Source: Catellatospora paridis (GTDB lineage: Bacteria; Actinomycetota; Actinomycetes; Mycobacteriales; Micromonosporaceae). Taken from it: a stretch of DNA of 64,000 nt. The number at the start of each line of letters is the position of its first letter. The stretch's first letter is position 1. Made by a program: the position numbers and the translations under genes. Under the pieces are notes generated by a model that saw only the letters and a program-made list of their open reading frames with translations, did not search any database and was not told where the DNA came from. Below, piece after piece: positions 16,372 to 24,784 of the stretch. The stretch covers positions 62,001-126,000 of the forward strand of contig NZ_WBZD01000043.1 in the NCBI RefSeq assembly GCF_009720365.1, written 5' to 3'.

Positions 16372-17199
16372 TCAGGCCGCATCGGCTGGGTTCAGCGCCG
16401 AGAGCACCAGGTGGGCCGTCGCAGCGTCCGGGGCGACCAGGAACGGCATGGGGTTGCCGCCGCCGATGCGGAACGGGCTGCCGTCGGCGGCCATGGCCAC
16501 CCCGCCGGCCTCGGCGTGCAGCAGCAGCCCGGCCGCGTGGTCCCAGGGCAGCTCCCAGGTGAGCACCATCGCGGTCCGCCGCCCGCTGGCGAGCTGGATG
16601 TACTCCAGCCCTGAGGTGTCGAAGAAGGACAGCGCCACGCCGTGCCGGCTGAGCCGGTGGAAGCCTTCGCGGTGGTCGGGCGCCCACCAGATCGGCGGGG
16701 AGACGCTGACGTCGAGGTGGCGCAGGGTGGGCTCGACCGGGCGCACCTGAACCCGCTGCCCGTCGACGTACGCGCCGCCGCCCGCGGTGGCGACCGCCAT
16801 CAGGTCCATGACCGGCGCGTAGGTCCACGAGGCGAGCAGGCGGCCGCGGTGGGCGAGCGCGACCAGCGTGGTGAACCGGGGGCTGCCGCTGACGAAGTTG
16901 TGCGTGCCGTCGATCGGGTCCACGATCCACACGGGGGCGTCGCCGTCGATCTCGTTCAGCAGCGCGGGGTCGCCCGCAACGGCCTCCTCGCCGACCATGA
17001 TCGAGCCGGGGACCAAGGCGGTCAGGTGCTTGGCCAGCTCCTCCTCGGCGGCGCGGTCGGCGACGGTGACGAAGTCCGTCTCCGAGGACTTGAACGCGAT
17101 GTCGGCTGCGGTGAGGCGGCCGAACCTGGGCAGGATCTGTTCCTCGGCGACGCGGCGTACCGCCCGCTCGACCTCGGCCACCTCTGTCGCGTCCAGCAC
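16372..17199 (-). CDS. Inositol monophosphatase family phosphatase
   Basis: A 275-residue magnesium-dependent phosphatase of the IMPase/HisN/FBPase-like fold. The metal site is complete: the first Glu in 'VGEEAVAG' (about residue 70), 'WIVDPIDGTHNFVSG' (about 91-105) and the later 'WELPWDHAAG' (about 218-227). Family substrates include inositol-1-phosphate, histidinol phosphate and 3'-phosphoadenosine 5'-phosphate; sequence alone does not decide. No histidine-biosynthesis gene is nearby, so HisN is only one option. The GTG at 17199 is used. It is the only minus-strand gene between the Nudix fusion and the Stealth gene. Confidence 0.9.
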   Translation of the reverse strand: MLDATEVAEVERAVRRVAEEQILPRFGRLTAADIAFKSSETDFVTVADRAAEEELAKHLTALVPGSIMVGEEAVAGDPALLNEIDGDAPVWIVDPIDGTHNFVSGSPRFTTLVALAHRGRLLASWTYAPVMDLMAVATAGGGAYVDGQRVQVRPVEPTLRHLDVSVSPPIWWAPDHREGFHRLSRHGVALSFFDTSGLEYIQLASGRRTAMVLTWELPWDHAAGLLLHAEAGGVAMAADGSPFRIGGGNPMPFLVAPDAATAHLVLSALNPADAA

Positions 17200-17421
17200 G
17201 GGCCCAGCCTGCCATCCCGGCGGATGTCACCGCAGCGCGGCCCCGGCCCGCGAGGGTTCGGTCGGCGCGGGCGGAGCCGCGGAGCCAAGTCGGCGGTGTC
17301 GGCGACCGGACACCTTGGCTCCGCGTGGCGGGTCACCGATACTCACCCTGTTTCGGCAGGCAGCAGGCCCTGGCTGCGCTCACAGCGAACGTACAGGTCG
17401 GCCGTCCGGAGGAGTCTCGTT

Positions 17422-17451
17422 TTGCAGGTCACGATCGTTATTCCGACGTGA
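17422..17451 (+). other. Possible 9-codon leader ORF before the Stealth gene
   Basis: TTG at 17422 opens a nine-codon frame (MQVTIVIPT) that ends at TGA 17449-17451. It has a good Shine-Dalgarno GGAGGAG (17409-17415) seven bases upstream, while the following Stealth start (GTG 17448) has none and overlaps this stop as GTGA. The peptide looks like the first strand of a GT-A glycosyltransferase, so it could also be a remnant of one. Confidence 0.3.
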
Positions 17452-19175
17452 TCTTCCAGGTGCCCCGACGGTCGGCCGCGATGGCGGCGCTCTCCCGCAG
17501 GTCGGTGGACCTGCTCCTGCCGCGCGCCCGACGGGCCGGCGGCCCGGCCGACAGGTGGGCGCGCTCGGCGGTGCGCTGGCACCTGACCAGCCGCTACGAC
17601 ACCACCGAGCTGCGGCTCGTGTCGACCGCGCACGGGCCGGCGCTGGCCCGGCCGATGGTCGAGGCGACCCCGCTGGCCGCGCGCCGGCTCGCCCTGGAGA
17701 CGGTGCTGACGGTGCTGCGCGACGCGGGCGTCGACCACTTCTGCGTGCGGGGATACGACGACAAGGCGTCCGCGGTCGCCATCGGGTCGGGCGGGCGGCG
17801 CGAGGCGTGGGCCGCGCTGCGGCGCGAGGCGCTGCGGCGGCCGCTGTTCGTCGCCGCGGTGACCGACCAGGGCGTGCAGACCCCGATGCCCGCCACCTCC
17901 AACCACGCCTGGCGCACCCTGGCCGGACACCGGGTGATCCGGCTGATCCAGTACGTCTGCGACCCGTCCGGGTCACTGCTGCTGGGCGTGGCGCACGGCT
18001 GCGACGTCGAGGTGTGGTCGCGCACCCCGCAGGGGCCGCTGCACGCGCCCCGGCCCAACCGGGTCGCCGACCGGGTCCCGGCCACCGGCTCGTCGCTGAG
18101 CCTCGACGAGGCCGCCTTCACCCGGATGACGTCGGCGCACGTGCCCGGCCAGCCGCAGCGTCCGACCCGGCCGGAGTTCGCGGGCACCCTGCTCGACGAC
18201 ATCACCTTCCCGGTCGACGTGGTCTACACCTGGGTCGACGACAGCGACCCGGCCTGGCAGGCCCGGCGGGACGCCGCCCTGGCGGCGCAGGACCGGCCGC
18301 TGACGGTCCAGGCCACCGGGGAGTCGCGTTTCGCCAACCACGACGAGCTGCGCTACTCGATGCGCTCGCTGCACCTGTACGCGCCGTGGGTGCGCCGGAT
18401 CTGGCTGGTCACCGACGACCAGGTGCCGTCCTGGCTGGACACCTGCCACGGCCGGGTGCGGGTGGTCAGCCACAAGGAGCTGTTCGGCGACCACGGCCGG
18501 CTGCCGACGTTCAACTCGCACGCCATCGAGAGCCGGCTGCACCACATCGACGGGCTCAGCGAGCAGTTCGTCTACTTCAACGACGACGTCTTCGTCGGCC
18601 GCCCGATCAACTCTCTGAAGTTCTTCCAGCCCAACGGCCTGTCGAAGCTGTTCCCGTCGCGTGGGAAGGTCGATCCGGGCCCCGCGGACGCGGCCGACCT
18701 GGCGCCCACCGTGGCGGGCAAGAACAACCGCGCCCTCATCGCCCGCGACTTCGGCCGGCACCTGACCTACAAGATGAAGCACGTGCCGCACGCGCTGCGC
18801 CGCGACGTGCTCGCCGAGATGTCCGAACGGTACGCGCAGGAGCTGGAGCGCACCGCGGGCAACCGGTTCCGGGACCCGACCGACGTCTCGCTGGTGTCCT
18901 CGGCGTACCACTACTACGCGCTGGCCACCGGCCGCGCCGCCATCGACCGGATCACCAGCACCTACGTGAGCCTGGCCGCGGCGGACGCGAAGCGGCAGCT
19001 GGCGCTGGTGCTGAGCCAGCGGGCCAAGGACGTCTTCTGCGTCAACGACGAGGACGGCACCACCGGGCAGCGGCACGATCGGGACCGGCTGCTGCGCGAC
19101 TTCCTGACGGCCTACTACCCGGTGGCGGCGCCGTGGGAGCTGCCGGGTCCGGACGCCGCGCGACAGGACGGTTGA
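17448..19175 (+). CDS. Stealth-family sugar-phosphate transferase
   Basis: A 575-residue protein with all four Stealth regions in order: CR1 'VDVVYTWVDDSDPAW' (about residue 255), CR2 with 'NHDELRYSMRSLHLYAPW' and 'FVYFNDDVFVG', CR3 'KMKHVPHALRRDVLAEM', and CR4 'VFCVNDED'. Stealth proteins are hexose-1-phosphate transferases for surface polysaccharides and are related to the eukaryotic GlcNAc-phosphotransferase. The first 250 residues are an extra domain that I cannot place. The start is unsure: GTG 17448 (coupled to a short leader) or ATG 17481. The next gene, a PIG-L deacetylase, begins two bases after the stop, which points to a joint cell-surface glycan task. Confidence 0.88.
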   Translation: MIFQVPRRSAAMAALSRRSVDLLLPRARRAGGPADRWARSAVRWHLTSRYDTTELRLVSTAHGPALARPMVEATPLAARRLALETVLTVLRDAGVDHFCVRGYDDKASAVAIGSGGRREAWAALRREALRRPLFVAAVTDQGVQTPMPATSNHAWRTLAGHRVIRLIQYVCDPSGSLLLGVAHGCDVEVWSRTPQGPLHAPRPNRVADRVPATGSSLSLDEAAFTRMTSAHVPGQPQRPTRPEFAGTLLDDITFPVDVVYTWVDDSDPAWQARRDAALAAQDRPLTVQATGESRFANHDELRYSMRSLHLYAPWVRRIWLVTDDQVPSWLDTCHGRVRVVSHKELFGDHGRLPTFNSHAIESRLHHIDGLSEQFVYFNDDVFVGRPINSLKFFQPNGLSKLFPSRGKVDPGPADAADLAPTVAGKNNRALIARDFGRHLTYKMKHVPHALRRDVLAEMSERYAQELERTAGNRFRDPTDVSLVSSAYHYYALATGRAAIDRITSTYVSLAAADAKRQLALVLSQRAKDVFCVNDEDGTTGQRHDRDRLLRDFLTAYYPVAAPWELPGPDAARQDG

Positions 19176-19177
19176 CC

Positions 19178-21193
19178 TTGCACCGGCGCACGGCGCTCAG
19201 CGCCCTGCTGCTGGCCGGCGGCGGGGTGATCGGGCTGGGCCTGACCCGGCCCTGGGAGCGGGTCTGGTCGGCGGGCGCGCCCCCGCGGCCGGCCGCGTTC
19301 GTCAACATCTGCGCGCACCCCGACGACGACCTGTACTTCCTCAACCCGGACGTGATGCAGGCGCTGGACAGCGGGAACGCGGTGACCAGCGTCTACCTCA
19401 CCGCCGGGGAGGCCAACGGGATCAACGCGCCGCTCGACGCCGGCCGCGAGCCGAAACCCGACTTCGAGGGGTACGCGGCCGCGCGGCAGTACGGCATCCG
19501 GTCGGCGTACGCGGCGATGGCGACCGGTGACCGCGACAGCGCGTGGCGGCGCGAGGTCCGCCACGTCGGCGACGCCGTGTACGAGACCGCCACGCTGGCC
19601 GCGGCCCCGCACGTCACGCTGGCGTTCCTCAACCTGCGAGCGCCCGTGGACGGCCCCGGAGGCAACCGGCTGCAGTGGCTGTGGGACGGCCGCCGCGACG
19701 CGCAGCCCTTCCTGCGGCCCGCCGACAGCCCCCTGCCCGCGGCCGGGGAGCTGACCCGCGACGAGGTCCTCGCCATCCTGGCCTCGGTGCTGGACACGGC
19801 CGAGCCGACCGTGGTGCGCACCCTGGACCCGGCCCCGGAGCACCTGAAGTACGCCGAGGGCGACGTGGCGTACTCCGACCACACCGACCACCTGTATGCG
19901 GCGTGGTTCGCGTTCGAGGCGGTGCGCCGCCACCGGCGGGCCGGCGAGGCGGTGCAGGTGCAGAGCTACCGCGGCTACTTCAACAAGCAGTGGCCGCGCA
20001 ACCTCAGCCCGGCCGTGTACGAGCGCAAGTTCTCCTACCTGGACATCTACGGCTGGGCCGACGAGCATCCCTGCGCGGTGCCGTACGGCTGCGGCGACCT
20101 GCAGGTGGGCACGCGCGCGCGGGCCAAGCGGTACGGGCGCAGCCAGACCTACCGGCACCCGGGCGGCACGACGTGGCTGGTCCCGTACGGCGACGGGCTG
20201 GCCGCCTTCGCGGTGTTCGGCGGGACGGCGCTGAGGTGGCGGCGCGGCGCTGACCCGGGCTCCTGGTCCGCGCCGGAGCCCGTGGGCGGGGAGAACCTGC
20301 TCCCTCACCTGTGCGCGGTGTCCGCCCCGGACGGCCGCACGCACCTGTTCGGGGTACGCCAGGACCTGGCCGTCGCCGGCCCGCGCCTGGCCGTCGTGCA
20401 CGGCGAGCAGGCCGTGCCCGGCGGCCCGGTCACCTGGGCGGAGCTGGGCAACCCGGACGCGGGCGGCGACCCGGCACGGGCCCGGGAGGTCGGCATGCCG
20501 GTCGCGGTCGCCGACGCCGACGGCGGCCTGAGCGTGTTCGCCCGCGACTTCGAGCGCGGGGCCGCGATGCGCCGGCGCGGCGCCGACGGGCGGTGGGGGC
20601 CGTGGATCCGGTTGGGTGGCAAGGGCATCCGCGACGCGCTGGTGACGGTGTCGGCCGGGCCGCGCACGGAGCTGTACGCGGTGACCGACGACGAGCTGCT
20701 GTGCTGGCGGCGCGACGACCCCGCGGGCCGCTTCGGGCAGCAGGAGGTGCTGCTGCGCGGGGTGATGGACGGCGCGCTGTCGGCCGCCCGCTCCGCCGCC
20801 GGCGGGGAGGGCCCGGTGCTGGTCGGGCACGCCGACGGGGCGACGCTCACCGTGCTACAGGATGGCGCCGGATCCACGGTGCCCGCCGGCGGCGGCACGG
20901 GCGCGGTGGCCGGGCTGCTCCGCGACGGCCGCCTGCAACTGCTGCGTCGCGACGACGCGGGCCGGGTCGGCCTCACCGACGCGCACCGGCCCGGTGAGAC
21001 GGCGGCCTGGTCGCCGTCCGGGGCGCTGTTCACCGGCGCGCCCTCGGTCGCCGTGGACTCGCGCGGGCGGGCCTGGGCGGCGACCGTCGGCGCGGACGGC
21101 CGGCTGTGGACGTGCGCCCTCGACGGCACCGCGACGGACACCCGCTGGCAGGGCGCGCCTGCCCCGAGCACGTTGCGCCCGGCGCAGGTGTGA
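19178..21193 (+). CDS. Exported PIG-L deacetylase with C-terminal propeller-like domain
   Basis: A 671-residue protein. The N-terminus 'HRRTALSALLLAGGGVIGLG' has twin arginines and a hydrophobic core like a Tat signal. Residues 38-300 are a PIG-L/LmbE de-N-acetylase: zinc motif 'AHPDDDLYF' (46-54), then 'DHTDHLYAAW' with the later His ligand. Residues 330-671 consist of repeated beta segments of the type 'TTWLVPYGDGLAAFAVFGG' and 'GRLWTCALDG', suggesting a beta-propeller that may bind carbohydrate. The family removes N-acetyl groups from GlcNAc-containing glycans. The TTG start at 19178 is close to the stop of the Stealth gene; TTG 19172, overlapping that stop, is an alternative. It probably modifies the same polymer. 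Confidence 0.82.
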   Translation: MHRRTALSALLLAGGGVIGLGLTRPWERVWSAGAPPRPAAFVNICAHPDDDLYFLNPDVMQALDSGNAVTSVYLTAGEANGINAPLDAGREPKPDFEGYAAARQYGIRSAYAAMATGDRDSAWRREVRHVGDAVYETATLAAAPHVTLAFLNLRAPVDGPGGNRLQWLWDGRRDAQPFLRPADSPLPAAGELTRDEVLAILASVLDTAEPTVVRTLDPAPEHLKYAEGDVAYSDHTDHLYAAWFAFEAVRRHRRAGEAVQVQSYRGYFNKQWPRNLSPAVYERKFSYLDIYGWADEHPCAVPYGCGDLQVGTRARAKRYGRSQTYRHPGGTTWLVPYGDGLAAFAVFGGTALRWRRGADPGSWSAPEPVGGENLLPHLCAVSAPDGRTHLFGVRQDLAVAGPRLAVVHGEQAVPGGPVTWAELGNPDAGGDPARAREVGMPVAVADADGGLSVFARDFERGAAMRRRGADGRWGPWIRLGGKGIRDALVTVSAGPRTELYAVTDDELLCWRRDDPAGRFGQQEVLLRGVMDGALSAARSAAGGEGPVLVGHADGATLTVLQDGAGSTVPAGGGTGAVAGLLRDGRLQLLRRDDAGRVGLTDAHRPGETAAWSPSGALFTGAPSVAVDSRGRAWAATVGADGRLWTCALDGTATDTRWQGAPAPSTLRPAQV

Positions 21194-21221
21194 ACGTCAC
21201 CGGGCGGGGCAGGAAACGGGC

Positions 21222-21794
21222 ATGGACGGTTATCTGACGCTTCCCGACCCGCTGGCCGCGTACGACATGATCACGGCCGAGGTCGGCGCGCTGGCGGGCA
21301 CGGTCACCCCACGGCGCATGGACGACCCGACGCCGTGTGCGGGCTGGACGGTCAAGCGGCTGCTGTGCCACCTGGCGTTCATCGGTGACCGCTACGCGAC
21401 CCTGGCCGAGGGCGCGCCGCCGCCCGAGGACGAGCCCGGCTACCCCGACCCGGTGGCCGCGTTCGGCGAGCACGCGGCGCGCGCCCGTGCCGCGTTCGGC
21501 CGGCCGGGTTACCTGACCGAGGTCGCGCCGACGCCGATCGGGCCGCAGCCGGGCGCGGTCACCGTGCAGCACGTCGTCAACGAGCTCACCACGCACGGCT
21601 GGGACCTGGCCCGTGCCCTCGGCGCGAGCACCGACATCTCCCCTGAGCTGGCCGTCCGCGTGCTCGCGAGCTGGCGGTCCTTTCTGGACGGGGTGCCCCG
21701 CGACGGCGGCCCGTTCGGGCCGGAACGACCGGTCCCGGCGGGCGCGACCGAGGCCGACCGGCTGGCCGCCTATCTGGGGCGGGACGCAGGCTGA
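21222..21794 (+). CDS. TIGR03086-type metal-binding protein (DinB/MDMPI fold)
   Basis: A 190-residue member of the DinB-like/mycothiol maleylpyruvate isomerase N-terminal superfamily. The four-helix bundle is recognisable from 'PTPCAGWTVKRLLCHLAFIG', with a conserved His ligand, and 'VNELTTHGWDLARALG' with a second His. Such proteins bind a divalent metal and many are thiol-dependent transferases using mycothiol, but most remain uncharacterised. A ribosome site AGGAAA lies about six bases before the ATG at 21222. It follows the PIG-L gene by 28 bp on the same strand, though a functional link is not evident. Confidence 0.82.
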   Translation: MDGYLTLPDPLAAYDMITAEVGALAGTVTPRRMDDPTPCAGWTVKRLLCHLAFIGDRYATLAEGAPPPEDEPGYPDPVAAFGEHAARARAAFGRPGYLTEVAPTPIGPQPGAVTVQHVVNELTTHGWDLARALGASTDISPELAVRVLASWRSFLDGVPRDGGPFGPERPVPAGATEADRLAAYLGRDAG

Positions 21795-21917
21795 CCTTGG
21801 TTACCGACCGGTATGCCTAGTATGTCCATTCTGCCCCAAGGACCGCCGCCGCTCTTCTAGCGTGGGCCGTGGGTGTCAGCAGGGCGCTGAGGCCCCAGTT
21901 CGAGGAGGCACGGCAGC

Positions 21918-22172
21918 ATGGCGAAGAACAACCGACCCGACCGCGACCCGCGCGAAGCCCGTCACGAGGACGCCCAGCACGCGGGCACCGCGCAGCACCA
22001 GGCGGCCGGTGGCGTGAACGCGCACTCCATGAACCACACCGAGTCCGAACATGAACAACCTGCGGCCGCCACGGCGACGATGCCGCAGAAGAAGGAGCAG
22101 GCGGGCAACTCGCCTACCTCGATGAAGTCCAAGAAGGGCAACCAGCCGAAGCACAACCAGCCCAAGCGGTAG
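21918..22172 (+). CDS. Small hydrophilic, probably disordered protein
   Basis: An 84-residue protein without hydrophobic segments, rich in Gln, Asn, His, Lys and Ala. The C-terminal third is strongly basic ('KSKKGNQPKHNQPKR'). Composition predicts an intrinsically disordered, perhaps nucleic-acid-binding chain. It is supported as a real gene by a near-perfect Shine-Dalgarno (GAGGAGG, about 21901-21907) and a strong hairpin terminator ten bases after its stop. No family is recognised. Confidence 0.65.
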   Translation: MAKNNRPDRDPREARHEDAQHAGTAQHQAAGGVNAHSMNHTESEHEQPAAATATMPQKKEQAGNSPTSMKSKKGNQPKHNQPKR

Positions 22173-22181
22173 CCCCGGCCG

Positions 22182-22210
22182 GGTGGCGGGCCGTGATCCG
22201 GCCCGCCACC
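22182..22210. terminator. Bidirectional hairpin terminator
   Basis: A perfect 11-bp stem, GGTGGCGGGCC (22182-22192) and GGCCCGCCACC (22200-22210), with a 7-base loop GTGATCC. It lies between the small disordered-protein gene and the converging ArsR-type gene. Confidence 0.85.
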
Positions 22211-22217
22211 TGCCTGT

Positions 22218-23216
22218 TCACGTCCCGGCCAGGGCGTCGCCGAGCGGGGTGCGCTCGTAGCGGACCGCGCGGCCGGTCCGGGTGCGGCTGACCAGGCCGG
22301 TGTCGCGCAGCACGGCCAGGTGCCCGCCCACCGCGCCCAGGCTCAGGCCCAGCTGGCGCACCAGCTGTGTGGTCGTCGCGGGCACGGCCAGGGCCCGCAG
22401 CACGTCGGCCCGGTGCGGGCCGACCAGCCTGCCCAGACCCAGCCCGCCCGGCTCGGCCGCCGGAGGCCCGAGCAGGTCGGCGATCCCCCGGGCCGGATAC
22501 ACCAGCGCGTACGGCCACGGCGGCTCCACATACGTGATGAGCGAGCCGAACACGGTGGGCATCAGCAGCAGTCCCCGGCCGCCGAGGCGGTGCCGCTCCC
22601 ACGCCGTCCGCGAACCGGTCCGCACCTCGATCGTCCCGGCGGGTCCGTCCGAGCGCCAGCTCACCCGCGGATCGAGATCCGACAGTGCCGCCGCCCACCC
22701 GTACATCGCGAGGTGCCCGGCGCGGCGGACCAGGTCACGCTCCAGCACCGTCCGCAGCCGCGCCCAGTCGGGCTCGACCAGCGTGTGCCAGGCCGCCTCG
22801 ATCGCGTCGGCGAGCCGGTCGACCACGTCCGGAGCGTCGAGCACCTGCCGCACGTGGCGCGGGGGCGGGCGCAGGCCGACCAGGTTGCGGGCCAGTTCCA
22901 GGCGGGCCCGGGGCAGCGGCGTGGCACGCACCACGGCCAGCTCGGCGGCGAAGTCGACGCCCGGACCGGCGGGCGGCGGGTGGACGAAGTCGGCGTTGTA
23001 GGCGCCGCGCCGCATCAGCGCGGTCAGCGCCCCGACCGCCGGCACCTCGCGGCGCAGCCGCTGGTAGTGCGGTGCGATGCGGTCGGCCCACGGTCGCAGC
23101 GCCCCCGCCGCCTGCACCCCGGCCGCCACCCGCAGCGCCTGCATCGCCTCGCCCAGCGGCGAGATCGCGTAGCGGGTGTGCGCCACGTCGACCGGACCCA
23201 CGTCGATGGCCAGCAT
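22218..23216 (-). CDS. ArsR-type HTH regulator with long N-terminal domain
   Basis: A 332-residue transcription factor. The N-terminal 230 residues belong to the DUF5937-like region seen in actinobacterial ArsR relatives ('MLAIDVGPVDVAHTRYAISP' is a typical opening). The winged helix is C-terminal (about 250-325): 'HRADVLRALAVPATTTQLVR', 'LGLSLGAVGGHLAVLRDTGLV' and a 'RTGRAVRYERTPLG' wing. It has no metal-binding cysteine motif, so a metal sensor is unlikely. It faces an MFS exporter across 46 bp, the usual arrangement of a repressor and the efflux pump it controls. A palindrome overlaps its ribosome-binding site. Confidence 0.88.
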   Translation of the reverse strand: MLAIDVGPVDVAHTRYAISPLGEAMQALRVAAGVQAAGALRPWADRIAPHYQRLRREVPAVGALTALMRRGAYNADFVHPPPAGPGVDFAAELAVVRATPLPRARLELARNLVGLRPPPRHVRQVLDAPDVVDRLADAIEAAWHTLVEPDWARLRTVLERDLVRRAGHLAMYGWAAALSDLDPRVSWRSDGPAGTIEVRTGSRTAWERHRLGGRGLLLMPTVFGSLITYVEPPWPYALVYPARGIADLLGPPAAEPGGLGLGRLVGPHRADVLRALAVPATTTQLVRQLGLSLGAVGGHLAVLRDTGLVSRTRTGRAVRYERTPLGDALAGT

Positions 23217-23217
23217 G

Positions 23218-23235
23218 TTTCGCCTCCTCGCGAAA
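23218..23235. promoter_or_regulatory. Candidate operator of the ArsR-type regulator
   Basis: Inverted repeat TTTCGC-ctcctc-GCGAAA lies immediately before the ATG of the regulator on the minus strand and covers its Shine-Dalgarno (GAGGAGG). The position in a 46-bp divergent gap fits autoregulation and joint control of the MFS gene. The arms are only six bases each. Confidence 0.45.
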
Positions 23236-23262
23236 GCTTAGCCAGGCCAGGCACGGGCCCCG

Positions 23263-24477
23263 ATGCTGACCGACATGACCGTCACCGCCGCACCCCCGCG
23301 GGCCACCTACCGCGAGGTCTTCGCCGTAGGCCAGTTCCGGGTGCTGTTCACCGGCTACACGCTGTTCCTGGTCGGCGAGACCGTACGCATGCTCGCGCTG
23401 TCCGTGCTCGTCTACGCCGCAACGGGGTCGGCGCTGCTGTCCGCGCTGGCGTACGTGTCCGGCTTCCTGCCGTACGCGCTCGGCGGCACGCTGCTGCTGG
23501 CGTACGCCGACCGCTGGCCGCCCCGCGCGGTGATGGTCGGCTACGACCTGCTGCGCGCCGCCGTCGGGGCGGTGCTGGCGATCGGCGTGCTGCCCGCCCC
23601 GGCCATGCTGGCTCTGGTGTTCGTCACCGGGGTGCCCAGCGCCATCGCCTCCGCCGCCCGCACCGCACTGCTGCCCGACCTGCTCGACGGCGACCGCTAC
23701 GTGCTCGGCCGGGCCGCGTTCGCCGTGTCCGCGGGCGGCACCCAGGTGCTCGGCTTCGCCGTCGGCGGGTTCCTGATCGCCGCCGTCGACGCCACCGGCG
23801 CCATGTGGATCACCGTGGCGTCCTGCCTGCTGTCGGCCGCGCTGATCCGGCTCCGGCTGGCCGACCACCCGCGTCGCGGCGGCTCCGGCGGCGGGGCCGT
23901 GGCCGTCACCTGGCGGGTCAACCGGAACCTGCTGGCCCGGCCCGAGGTCCGGTCGCTGCTGCTGGCGCAGTGGCTGCCGCCGTCGCTGGTGGTCGGCGCG
24001 GAGGGCGTGCTGGTCCCGTACGCCGCCGAGGCCGGGCTGCCGGACGCGGCCGGGCTGCTGTTCACCGCCGTCGCCGCGGGCATGCTCGCGGGCAACCTGG
24101 TCGTCGGGCGGCTGCTCACCCCCGACCGCCGGGAACGGCTGGCCGCCCCGCTCGCCCTGCTGCTCGGCGCGCCGCTGCTCGGCTTCGCCCTGTCCCCCGG
24201 CCCCCCGACCGCCGCCGCCCTGCTGGCCGCCTCCGGCTTCGGCGTCGCATACCAGCTGGGATTGGCCCGCCGTTTCCTCGACGCGGTCCCGGAGGCCGCC
24301 CGCGGCCAGGCGTTCGGCCTGGCCCTGACCGGCACCATGACCATGCAGGGCCTGTCCGCGGCAGCCGGCGGAGCCCTCGGCGAGGCCCTCCCGCCCGCCG
24401 CCGTCATCGCCCTCTGCGGCGCCGCCTCACTCACCGCCACCCTCGCCCTGCGCCCTACCCTCTCGCGTCGATCATGA
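23263..24477 (+). CDS. MFS transporter, probable drug exporter
   Basis: A 404-residue protein with about 12 transmembrane segments and no long loops. The MFS motif A-like loop is 'YADRWPPRAVMVGYD' between helices 2 and 3. The general pattern matches MFS_1/enterobactin-exporter-like permeases of actinomycetes, which expel hydrophobic compounds. It is divergent from an ArsR-type repressor. ATG 23263 or 23275 may be used; neither has a clear ribosome site. An internal stretch, 23895 to about 24107, recurs almost unchanged at 25456-25650. The last codons run into a long inverted repeat. Confidence 0.88.
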   Translation: MLTDMTVTAAPPRATYREVFAVGQFRVLFTGYTLFLVGETVRMLALSVLVYAATGSALLSALAYVSGFLPYALGGTLLLAYADRWPPRAVMVGYDLLRAAVGAVLAIGVLPAPAMLALVFVTGVPSAIASAARTALLPDLLDGDRYVLGRAAFAVSAGGTQVLGFAVGGFLIAAVDATGAMWITVASCLLSAALIRLRLADHPRRGGSGGGAVAVTWRVNRNLLARPEVRSLLLAQWLPPSLVVGAEGVLVPYAAEAGLPDAAGLLFTAVAAGMLAGNLVVGRLLTPDRRERLAAPLALLLGAPLLGFALSPGPPTAAALLAASGFGVAYQLGLARRFLDAVPEAARGQAFGLALTGTMTMQGLSAAAGGALGEALPPAAVIALCGAASLTATLALRPTLSRRS

Positions 24478-24524
24478 ACTTATGGCACGGCTCGGCGGCG
24501 TGTCCCTGCCACAACTTCATGATC
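24470..24524. repeat. 18-bp inverted repeat over the MFS stop codon
   Basis: GATCATGAACTTATGGCA (24470-24487) pairs with TGCCACAACTTCATGATC (24507-24524), 16 of 18 positions matching, around a 19-base GC-rich loop. The left arm contains the MFS stop codon. It could terminate the MFS transcript or be a copy of a dispersed palindromic element. Confidence 0.7.
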
Positions 24525-24784
24525 ACCGGCAGTGGCGGCCGTGGTCGGCCGGGACCCCGCGGGCGCTCCTGGGCGTGGTTAACGACCCCATCGTGCTGCT
24601 GCGCCTGTGGTGGCATTCTTCCGCAAGTCGCGGCGCCTACGGCGTCCCGATCCCTGCGGCCTGACCTTCCATGACCGCCGGCTGATCGGCTGGCTGCGCG
24701 AACTTCGCAGCATCAAGCCATTGTTCTGAGTCAACTTGTCGCATGCCACTCATAAGATCCACTCCCCATTGGATGGGAGGATCT
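24525..24784. other. Non-coding stretch before the HNH gene
   Basis: Together with the inverted repeat this is a 307-base gap without a convincing gene. A 40-codon frame (GTG 24607 to TGA 24729), ending 'HDRRLIGWLRELRSIKPLF', has plausible codons but no ribosome site and may be a gene remnant. The last 60 bases are clearly less GC-rich than the surroundings (for example ACTCATAAGATCCACTCC) and probably carry the HNH promoter, but I cannot define a -35/-10 pair. Confidence 0.4.

Noticed and set aside
24607-24729. 40-codon frame before the HNH gene treated as a gene
   Set aside because: Codons look plausible, but there is no ribosome site, no known motif and it is short. Mentioned only as a possible remnant.
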